Of a stretch of DNA of 64,000 bases, positions 15,648 through 26,100 are shown piece by piece. Location of the stretch: assembly GCA_965227945.1 (NCBI GenBank), contig CBDDGQ010000006.1, positions 1,612,001 through 1,676,000 on the forward strand, given 5' to 3'. Positions within the stretch are counted from its first letter, which is position 1. Each line of letters opens with the position of its first letter. The stretch is from Azorhizobium sp965227945. Its GTDB lineage: Bacteria > Pseudomonadota > Alphaproteobacteria > Rhizobiales > Xanthobacteraceae. The position numbers and the translations under genes were made by a program. Below the pieces are notes generated by a model that did not search any database, was not told where the DNA came from, and was given only the letters and a program-made list of their open reading frames with translations.

Positions 15648-16970
15648 ATGATGGACCCCGCTCACTGGACTGCCACGGAGGCGCTTCGCCATATCGCTGC
15701 CGGGTCGGTGTCCCGCCGCGAATATGTGGAGGCCTGCATCCGCCGCATGGAAGCCGTCGACGGCCCCGTGCAGGCCTGGGCGCATCTCGACCAGGACGGC
15801 GCCCGGCGCCACGCCGCCGCGCAGGATGCCGCCGCGCAGGATGCCGCCGCGCAGGATGCCGGCGGCGCCACCGGCCCGCTGGGCGGCGTTCCCTTCGGCA
15901 TCAAGGACATCATCGACACGGCGGACATGCCCACGCGGCTCGGCTCGCCGATCTATGAGCACAACCAGCCGAGCTCGGACGCCGCCTGCGTCGCGCTGGC
16001 GCGCAAGGCCGGCGCCATTGCCCTGGGCAAGACCGTGACGACGGAATTTGCCAACGTCCATCCGGGAAAGACCCGCAATCCCTTCGATCCGGCCCGCACC
16101 CCCGGCGGTTCGTCGAGCGGCTCTGCGGCGGCGGTGGGCGCGCGCATGGTGCCGCTGGCCATCGGCACGCAGACCACCGCCTCCACCATCCGGCCTGCCA
16201 GCTTCTGTGGCGTCTACGGCTTCATTCCCACCCAGGGCCGCATCAGCTGTTCGGGCGTGCGTCAGGCGTCCTGGACGCTGGATCGGCTCGGCCTGTTCGC
16301 CCGCTCCGTGGCGGATATCGCCTTGTTTCGCGACGTTCTGCGCGGCGCCACGCCGACACCGCTGTCAGCGCCGGCGGACGCGCCCCGGATCGCGTTCTGC
16401 CGCACCCATCTCTGGGACCGGCTGGAGCCGACCACGGCGGCATTGATCACCGGCGCAGCCGAAGATCTGGCCCGCGCCGGCAGCCCGGTGGTGGAGCTCG
16501 ACCTGCCCCCCGCCTTCGCCGCGGCGGCCGACGGGCATCGCTGGATTTCCAGCTATGAGTTCACCAAGAACTTCACCTACGAGATCACCCACCATTTCGA
16601 CCGCATCAGCCAGACGTTGCGCGCGGGCCGCATCACCGACGGGCTCGGCTGCACGCCGCAGACCTACGAGCAGGCTCTGGCGCTGGCGGCGGACTGCGCC
16701 GCGCAGTTCGACGCGGTGATCGTGCCCTATGATGCCATCCTGACGGTCGGCGCCGCCGGCGAGGCGCCGCTGGGCAACGCCACGGGTGACTATTCCTTCT
16801 GCGCCCTGTGGACGGCATTGCAGGTGCCGTGCATCACCATTCCGGCGCTCACGGGCCCCAATGGTCTGCCCATCGGCGTGCAGCTGATCGGCCGCAAGGG
16901 CCATGATGGCGCCCTGCTGCGCACCGCCGCCTGGGTTGCCCGCGCCCTGGGGGTGCCCGACGCGGGCTGA
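15648..16970 (+). CDS. Amidase (amidase-signature family)
   Basis: A 440-residue amidase-signature hydrolase, predicted to release ammonia from a carboxamide in the cytoplasm. The catalytic Ser-Ser-Lys set is present: Lys in PFGIKDIIDT (near residue 86), the cis-serine within TPGGSSSGSAAAVGA (about 150-165) and the nucleophile in GTQTTASTIRPAS (about 174-186). AAGGA lies before the ATG at 15648, and a second ATG follows directly. A 15-bp triplication adds AAAQD three times near residues 56-70, in the linker before the core. It ends the ABC-hydrolase-AbrB gene row. Confidence 0.93.
   Translation: MMDPAHWTATEALRHIAAGSVSRREYVEACIRRMEAVDGPVQAWAHLDQDGARRHAAAQDAAAQDAAAQDAGGATGPLGGVPFGIKDIIDTADMPTRLGSPIYEHNQPSSDAACVALARKAGAIALGKTVTTEFANVHPGKTRNPFDPARTPGGSSSGSAAAVGARMVPLAIGTQTTASTIRPASFCGVYGFIPTQGRISCSGVRQASWTLDRLGLFARSVADIALFRDVLRGATPTPLSAPADAPRIAFCRTHLWDRLEPTTAALITGAAEDLARAGSPVVELDLPPAFAAAADGHRWISSYEFTKNFTYEITHHFDRISQTLRAGRITDGLGCTPQTYEQALALAADCAAQFDAVIVPYDAILTVGAAGEAPLGNATGDYSFCALWTALQVPCITIPALTGPNGLPIGVQLIGRKGHDGALLRTAAWVARALGVPDAG
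15813..15857 (+). repeat. Three perfect 15-bp tandem copies inside the amidase gene
   Basis: The unit GCCGCCGCGCAGGAT is repeated three times in frame and encodes AAAQD each time. The copies show no differences, suggesting recent slippage. Confidence 0.9.
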
Positions 16971-17129
16971 GCGGGATGCCGGCGCCCGTGCACGGGCCCA
17001 TCCAGCCTCGGCCGAGCCGCAGGGAAGGGTGGCGAACTGGCGGCAGCCAAGGAGGCCAAGCCGCGCCGCGGACCCGGCACGGGGGCACCGATGCCGCGTC
17101 TCTCGACCATCTCGCCGCCTCCGATCCAC

Positions 17130-20100
17130 TCACCACCGCACCCGGAAGGCCCCGGTCGCGCCGACGGTGGAATAGGCCTGCGCCACTTGGGCATCGAGGC
17201 CGGCGGAGAGAAGCGCATTCGGCCCCACCGCGAACTGGATGCCCGCATGCAGGTCCAGCGCATCGCTCACCGTGGGGATCGCGGTGCCGGAGAAACTGAA
17301 CTGGGGCAGTTCGGCGAAGGTGCGCGACACGTCCCGGTCCGGGCTGAAGTCGTGCATCCAGGCCGCCCGCAGGAAGGGCGCGTAGGGCTTGCCGTCGGTG
17401 CCGGTCCATCGTCCGTCGAGCTGGAAGCCCAGATAGACCGGCAGCGCGGTGATGGTGGTCGCCTGATAGCTGAGCCCTTGACCCAGAGCGCCGAAGCTCT
17501 CCGAAGCCGAGCCCAGCCACAGGGAGATCGGCTGGAAGGCGGCGAACGGGGTCAGGTGCGCCCCGCTTGTGCCCAGCGGCAGGCTGTAGCCCGCCTCGAT
17601 GCGCCCGCCCAGCACCGTGCCGTCGAAGCCGGGGCTCATGGCAAAGTTCAGCCCGAGGCTGGTCAGGCTGCGCTGCAGATTGGCGCTGCCATAGCCCAGG
17701 GTCGCGATGGCCGAGACATAAGCCGGCCCCGCTTCGTAGAGGCCGTAGAGGCTGACGCCGCCATAGCTCGTGCGCGTCGATGCCCCATACTGATTGTCGG
17801 TGAGGCTGGTGGAGGAGAAGTTGGCCGCCCCGCCCAGGAGAACCGGCAGGTTGGCCAGTTCCCCGTCGATGCCCACGCTGGCCCCGGTGGTGTAGCCCGA
17901 AAGCCCGCTGCCGCTGGTGATGCTGCCCGTGGGCGCCCCCCAGAAAAAGCGGGACGGGTTGGCCCCGCCATCGTCGTCCGCGCCGCCGCCGCTGCCGGTC
18001 GCCGCGGCAGAGCCGAGCGCGCTGGAAGCCGGCCGCAGGCCCGTGCGCCAGAGGTCCATCTGATTGGTGATGGTGGCCATGGAGGCCCCGGCCGCATTGA
18101 CCATGGTCTGCGGCACCAGGGAGACCGGCCCGCCGCCCACAACTTCATAGGCCGTCTCCAGCCCCGCCACGGTCGGCACGGCAAGGAGGTTCGGCACCAG
18201 GGTCTGGAACAAAGGCGAACTGCCGCGGGTCTGGATCTCGCCGATGATCGCGCCGAGCATCTGGTTGTGCGCCGACAGGCCGGCGGGGCTGAAGTTGATG
18301 GTCGTGCCGAGGGTGAGGCCCGTCCCGGTCCCGAACAGCGAGAAGTCGAGGATGGCGGTGTCGCCGAGCAGCGCGAGGTTGCTGGTGGTCACCCCCCCGA
18401 GGGCGGTGAGGAACGGGGTGCTGAAGCTGCCGGGCTTGGCCAGGCCCGGATTGTAGATCGACGCGCTCACCGTGCCGCCGAGGGTCGCGCTGCCGGCCAC
18501 CGTGAACTGGTCCGCCTGGCCGGTGACCTGGTCGGAGCGGACGACGATCTGGCCCGAGGCGGTCTGCACCAGATTGCCGTTGATCGCCGTGCGGCCGATC
18601 CCGCTGGACCCGCTGCGCAGCGTGCCCGCATTGGTGAGCACGCTTGAGGTGCCGCCAAGATCGAGGGAGTCACCTGCCAGGATGGTGCCGCCGGCGAGGT
18701 TCTCCACCCGGTTGGCGGTGCCCGAGGTCAAGGCGAGATTGCCCAAGAGCGTGCCGCCATTGATGACCTGGGCATAGCCGGTGGAAGTTTCGATGGCCAG
18801 GCCCGCCGCCCCGTCCAGGGTGGAGAGGGTGCCGTAATTGTTGACGTAATTCTCCGTGCCGTCGCTGGTGATGGCGCTGCCGCCCGACCCGCCGGTGACC
18901 GCAACGCCCGAGGCGATATTGATGATGGGATCGCCATTGCCCTGGGCATAGATCCCTGTGCCCACCGAGCCGGAGGCGGTGATGGACGCATTGGCGTTCA
19001 CCGTCACCTTGCCCGCGCCGCTGGTGCTGCCGGTGAGCAGGGTCATGGCGGTGCCATTCATCAAAAGGCCGCCGCCATTGCTCGCTGATTGGGCGATGAC
19101 ACCGTCGGACCCGGCGCCGGTCACCGTGATCGGGGCGTTGACCGTGACCGTCACGGCCCCGCCGGTGCCGGAGCCGGACGGGGTGTTGGCGGTGAGCGGC
19201 TTATTGTTGGTGATCGCCGCGCCGCCACCGCCACCAATGGACTGGGCCAGAACGCCCACGGCGTTGGTGCCGGAGGTGGTGATGGACCCGTTCACGGTCA
19301 CCTGGACGGCGGCGGCCGGGGCCGAGACCTTGTCGGCGGTGAACGCCACTGCGGACGCGGCATGAGAGATTCCGCCGCCGCCGCCGATGGACTGGGCGAT
19401 GATGCCCAATGCGGCATTGCCGGTGGTGGTGATCGTCGCATTGGACGCGACCGAGACCGCGCCGCCGGCGCCGCCGCCGGTGCCGCCGAGCGTGAGCGTC
19501 CCGCTGGCCAGGGCGGTGGAGATGCCGCCGCCGCCCCCGATGCTCTGCGCCACAAAGCCATGGGCCAAGGCGCCGGCGGTGGAGATCTGCCAGCCCTGGG
19601 TGGTGACGGCGGCGACGGCTCCGCCGGCGCCGCCGGCCGAACCGCCCAAGGTCACGCTGCCGCTATTGCTGGTGCTCGCCTGGTCATGGGTGGTAACCGC
19701 GACAATGCCGCCGCCGCCGCCAATGCTCTGGGCCACAAGGCCCATGGCCCGCTCGCCGGACGTTAAGAGGGAGTTTCCGGCCAGCACGCTGACGGTCCCG
19801 CCATCGCCGCTGCCGCTGCCCGTTGCTCCCAGCGTCAGAGAATAGCTCGCGGTGAGGTTAGTCGTGCCGTTGCCGGACAAGAGGGCGCCGGCGAGCCCGC
19901 CGCCGCCGGCGATGGACTGGCCGACGAGGCCGTAGGCATCGACCCCGTTGGTAGAGACCTGGCCGTAATTGTCGATCGTCACCGGGCCGCCCGCCCCGCC
20001 GAGATTGCTGCTGCCGCCGAGGCGGATGGTGGTCGAGGCCGTGGCGGCGGGGCCGGTGAAGCCGGCGCTCGCCATGGCAAGGCCGCCGCCGCCGGAGAGG

Positions 20101-23100
20101 GATTGCGACACCACCCCGGGCGCGAACTGGCCAACCGTAGTGGTGTAGACCAAGTTCTGCACGTACACGGTCCCGCCATTGCCGCCGCCGCTGCCCCCGA
20201 GGGAGAGAGTGGCGGCATAGCCGACCCCGGACGCGGCGATGAACGTGTCCAGGGTAGAGGCCGCGCCGCCGCCGCCGCCGATGGACTGGGCGAGCAGTCC
20301 GATGCCGCCGCTGCCCTGGGTGACGATCTGCCCGTCATCGGTATTGACGATGATCGCCCCACCCGACCCGCCGGCGCTTCCGCGCCCGCCCAGGGTGAGG
20401 CTCACCGTGCCGCCGGCGGCATTCGGATTATTCTCATTGCCGATGCCGCCGCCGCCGCCGACCGATTGCGCGACGAGGCCATAGGCATTCCCCCCCGATG
20501 TGGAGAGCGTCAGGTACGGGTTGACGCCATTGGCGTAATTGGCCGTGACCGCGCCGCCATTGCCGGCGGCGGCACCGGCGCCGCCGAGGGTCATCGCCGT
20601 CGTTGCCGTGCCAAGTCCGTCGGCGCCACTGACCGACGCGCCGGCAAGGCCGCCGCCACCACCCACGGACTGAAACAGGGCACCGAGCGCGCCTGCGCCC
20701 GCGGTGGACACGCCCTGGGTCACGGTGCCCGACACCGCGCCCCCGCTGCCGCCCTGCGCGGCGCTGGACGCGCCGAGGGCCAGGGTCGTGCTCGCCGCTC
20801 CGTCATAGCCCCCGCTTTGGTAAGAGGACCCGGCGATGCCGCCGCCGCCGCCCACCGACTGGCCGATGATGGCGGCCGCCAGATCCCCGGTGGTGGTCAC
20901 CACGCCGGATGAGGTGAGGTTCGCGCTGGCAGAGGTGAGCGACACCGACCCGCCGTCGAGGCTGGATCCGCCCGACGCCCCCAGCGTCATGGCGATCTGC
21001 ACGGTGCCGCCGACGGCCGTGGTGGTGCTGACATCGCTGGCGAGACCGCCGCCGCCGCCCAGCGACTGCGCCACGAGGCCATGGGCCAGGATGCCTGCGG
21101 TTGAGACGGCTTCGCTCTGGGCGAGGCTGACGGAACCGCCGGTCCCCGCCGATGCCGACGACGTGCCCTGGACGAGGGCGAGCAGATAGGTCCCATTGGC
21201 GGTGTTGGTGAAACCGGAGGCGCTTGCGCCGCCGCCGGCCCCCAGCGACTGGGCGAGAATGCCGAGCGCTTGCGCACCCGTCGTGGTGATGGGCGTCGCA
21301 GAGCTCACGGTGACCGCGCCGCCCGACCCGCCGGTGCCGGACGAACCCTGGGCGATGGCGATCGCCATGCCGCTGTCGGTGATGGAGGCGGACCCCGTTG
21401 TGAGCGCTTCGACGCTGCCGCCGACGCCGGTGATGCTTTCGAAGATGGCCGCGTTGGATCCCGTGAAGGAGCCGGCCGAGCCACCACCGCCGCCCACCGA
21501 CTGCGCGAAGACGCCGTGGGATTGCGCGCCCGAGGTCCAGATGCCGGGCGTGATGCCATAGGCACTCACGCCCGCATTCACCGTGACAGTCACCGCGCCG
21601 CCGGCGCCGCCGCCGGTGCCCGAGCCGCCGAGCCCCAAGGCCAGGGATCCGGTGCCGAACGCGCCATAGGTGGTGGAGCTGTTGCCGCCATTGCCGCCGC
21701 CGCCACCCACCGATTGGGCCAGGATGCCCGGCGAACTGACGCCGGTGGTGACGAGGGTGCCCTGGGTGGTCACCGTGACCGCGCCGCCCGCGGCGGCGCT
21801 GCCCCCGTTGCCGCCCACCGACAGGGAGATGGCGCTCTGGTTGAAGGAGGAATGGTCGTGGGTCGCGCCGCCATTGCCGCCGCCGCCGCCCACCGATTGC
21901 GCAAAGATGGCGGGAGAATTATCCGGCGCCTCGCCATAGGTGGAGGTGGCGGAGGTGAGCGAGAGGCCGGTCACGATCACCGCCTCATTGGTCACCTGGA
22001 CGGTGCCGCCGGCGCCCGCGCTGCCGCCCGACCCGCCGATGGCCATGCCGATGCCGAGGCCGAGAATGTCGGTGAAGGAGGTGCTGCCCTTCTTGCCGTC
22101 GGCGGCCACGCCGGACTCGGCCGCGACACCTGAGAGATTGTCGCCATAATTCAGCAACAGAGCGGTATAGGCCGAGGTCTGCTGCGCGCTGAGCTTCACC
22201 TTGATGGGCGTATCGGTGGTGACATAGCTGGACCCGCCGTTGCCGCCCCCCCCGCCCACCGCCTGAGCCATGATGCCCGGGGCCGAGGCGCCGAGCGTAT
22301 TGATGTACATGGCCGTCCCGGCAAGGCCCGCCGACACCGTGACGGCGCCCGCGGCGCCGCCGGTGCCGCCATCGCCGCCGACCCCGATCGCCATCGTCCC
22401 GCGGGTATTGTTCTGCGTCGCGGATCCCCCCTCATAGCCGCCATAGCCGCCCTTCGCGCCGCTGATGGCCGAGCCGCCATTGCCGCCGCCGCCGCCCACC
22501 GATTGGGCGAAGATGCCGGCGGACTGGGTACCGAGGGTCTGGATGTTGCCGCTGGCGGTCACCTCCGCCGCGCCGCCATCGCCGCCGCCGGCGCCCCAGC
22601 CGCCGACGCTGATGGCCACGCCATAGGTCTTGCCACTGCCACGGGCCTCGCTCGCCCCGCCATTGCCGCCGCCCCCGCCCACCGACTGGGCATAAATGCC
22701 GGCCGAGGACGAGCCGACGGTGACGATCGAGGCGGTCGAATTGACGGAGACCAGCCCGGCATTTCCGCCCACCCCGGCATCGCCGCCGATGGACAGGACC
22801 ATGCCGGTGGCATTCTTGGACGTGGTGTTCTTGATCGTGGCGATGCTCGAAAAGGCACTGTCGATGAGGGTTTCCAGATCCTCGGAGGTCTGGGACCCCA
22901 GCGCCCCTGGTCCCGCCGCCGCGAAGATCGCCTCCGCCGCCGGGCCCGTGAGCAGTGAGCTGGCCCCCGTCGTGCTGGCCCCGCCATTGCCGCCGCCGCC
23001 GCCCACCGACTGGGCGAACAGGCCGGGGGACGAGACGCCATAGGTGGAAATCCCGCCGCCGATGACGAGGTCGACTTCTCCCCCGACGCCACCGGCGGCA

Positions 23101-26100
23101 CCCGACCCGCCCACCGCAACGGATGCCGTGAAATTGTTGGAGTATTTCTCGTAGCCCCCATGCGCGACGGACGCGCCGCCATTGCCGCCGCCGCCGCCCA
23201 CCGACTGGGCGACCACGCCCGGGGACTGGCTGCCATAGGTCAGGAGCAGATTGGCAGCGGTGGAGCTGGCGCCTTGATTGGCGGTGACGCTGACCGTGCT
23301 CGCGTTTCCGCCGGAGGCGCCGCCGCCGCCCACCGCGACCGACAGGGCCATTTCGCTGGAGGTGGACGCGGAGTCCGCCGTTCCGCCATTGCCGCCGGAC
23401 CCGCCGATGGACTGGGCGACGATGGCAGGGGCGAGGTCCGAGAGGATGTTCGTGGTTGCGGTCGGTGCCGTGCCGGTCTGGATCGTCCCCGTCACCGTCA
23501 CGGTGACACTGTTGCCGTTTCCGCCGGACGCGCCCGCGCCGCCCAAGGTGACCGCAGAGGAATAACCGCTGAGCTTGACGTCTTCGTCCTGGGGCCGCAC
23601 CCCGGACACGCTTTCCGAGCGGCTGGAGCCGCCATTGCCACCCGCCCCGCCGATGGACTGGGCGACGATGCCCGCCGACATCTGGCCGAGCGTATAGATG
23701 TTCTGGGCGGTGACCGTGACCGCGCCCGCATTCTCCCCCGAGCCGCCCGTGCCGCCCAAGGCGGCGTCAAATCCGATGGAGGCTTGGTCGGTGGAGCCGA
23801 CGGACAGCGAGCCGGCTAGCGCGGAACCGCCGCTTCCGCCCGAGCCGCCGATGGATTGGGCGATGATCCCGGCGGACTGGGATTGCGCCGTCGAGATCGT
23901 GGCGTAGACCGACGCCGTCACGTCGTTCGCGCTGCCGCCTGTGCCGCCCGTGCCGCCCAAGGCGACGGAGGTGGCCACATCCATGACCCCGGCGGCGGAG
24001 GCGGTCACACCCCCATTGCCGCCGTTGCCGCCGATGGATTGTAGGATCACACCGGGCGACAGCAGCCCGTTTGTGGAGATGGCGCCGTAGACGTCCACGG
24101 CCGACGCATTGGTGACCGAGCCGCCGGTGCCCCCATCGCCGCCGAGGCTGAAGCTCGCGGCGACATTGCTGCCCACGCTGCCGCCAATGTCCCACCCGCC
24201 CGACCCGCCGGAGCCGCCGATGGCCTGGGCGATGACACCCGGCGATTGGTTGCCGGCCGTGGTGATGGCCGCCGCGGAATCGACGTCGATCCCCGAGGAC
24301 CTGCCGCCGGCGCCGCCGCCGCCGCCGATGCTCATGGCGGCGCTGCTTTCGCCGCCCATCCCGGCCGCGACAGAGAACCCGCCGGTGCCGCCGGCGCCGC
24401 CGAGACTCTGGGCCACGATACCCGCCGAGATCGGCCCGGACGTGGACACCGCGCCGCTATTGTAGAGGACCACCGCGCCGGCGGTGCCGCCGGCTGCCGC
24501 GCCCCCGCCCAAGGCCAAGGACATGTCCATCGATGCGGCAATGGATCCGGAGGCTGAGAACCCGCCGTTGCCCCCCGATCCGCCCAGGGATTGGGCCAGA
24601 ATGCCGGGGGCGTTCCCCGCCGACGAGGGACCGGACATGATGGCGCCGTAGTTCAGGACGGCAACGCTGCCGCTGGATGCGCCGACACCGCCGCCGCCGC
24701 CCACCACCAGGGATCCGCCCGACCCGAAGCTCACGTCGCCGGCGACCGCGAAGCCCCCTGAACCGCCGCCACCGCCGACGGACTGGGCCAGAAGCACCGG
24801 CGCCCCGCCCCCGAGGGCCGTCAGAGCTCCATCGTTGACGACCAATACGTTGCCGCCGGTATTGCCGCTGCCACCCAGGCCACCGATGCTGGCTGAGACG
24901 TTATAGGTTGAGAGACCGCCGGAAACGGAAAATCCGCCCACACCACCGCCGCCGCCGATGGACTGCGCGGCAATCGCACCCGACCCATATCCGGTGGTGG
25001 TGATGGACGATGAGGGCGTGGCGGCTGGGACGTCCGTTGCGGACACCGAGAGAGCAGACGTGGACCTGGCGTAAGTAGAGGATGGCGTTGAAACGTATTC
25101 GGCATCGGATGAGACGGCGACGTCAGTGGTTTCGACAGCGCCGGGATGAATATACCGGGCATTATGGATACTGCGCTTGAGCTCTATGAGAGAGCCTGGC
25201 GGAAGCGTTGCAAGCTCTTGCCGGAGCACGGTGTCATCGTCCACGCGCCCGCCGGTGTTGAAGACACCGACGCTGCCGCCCGCGCCGCCGGCGCCGCCGG
25301 CGCCTCCAACGGAGAGCGAAATGTTCGGCATTTCGCCCGCCACGACGGACACCGCCGCGCCGCCCGCGCCGCCGCCGCCGCCCACCGATTGCGCCAGGAT
25401 GCCGAACGACCGGTCGCCATAGGTGGTGATATTGCCGCCGGGATTGAGGGCCTCGACATTTCCGCCTGCCCCCCCGGATTGACCCGTGCTGCTGGCACCC
25501 CCGCCGATGGAAATCCCGAACGAATATTCAGCCAGCACGCTGCTGGAGACGGCGAGCCCGCCCGCCCCGCCGCCGCCGCCGATGGATTGCGCGATCAACC
25601 CGTGGGAATCATCGCCCGCGGTGACGATCTGAACGCCGTTCGTGCCGCCAAGAACAAGGCCACCGGCGCCCCCGTCGCCCCCGCCGCCGCCCAGGGAGAA
25701 GGCGAAATTGCCGACCGTCGAGCCGGCCAGCGAAATGGCAAAGCCACCGGAGCCGCCACCGCCGCCGATGGATTGGGCGGCAATGCCCGGCGATCCCTCA
25801 CCCGTCGTCGAGATCGTGGAATTTACAATGTGCCCGATCGGACGGACGGGGCTGCACTTGGCATAATCGGCCACATAATCCGGGTCACTCAGGTTGCAAT
25901 TCACGCCCACCCGCCCGCCGGCCCCGCCGCTGCCGCCCGAGCCGCCGATGCTCAGGCTGGCGGCGTAACTATCGCTGACGGTCAGTGCGAGCGCGCCACC
26001 CGCGTTGCCGCCGCCGCCGCCGATGGACTGGGCGAGAATGCCCGCTGAATTGCTTTCACTGGTCGCGATGGAACCAATATTGTTCACATATGCGGTGCCT

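Noticed and set aside
17091..18647. 518-codon plus-strand open frame opposite the autotransporter C-terminus, and many others along 19-27 kb
   Set aside because: They mirror the glycine and alanine repeats of the autotransporter in antisense. Their products are low-complexity Gly/Arg/Ala-rich and have no ribosome sites.
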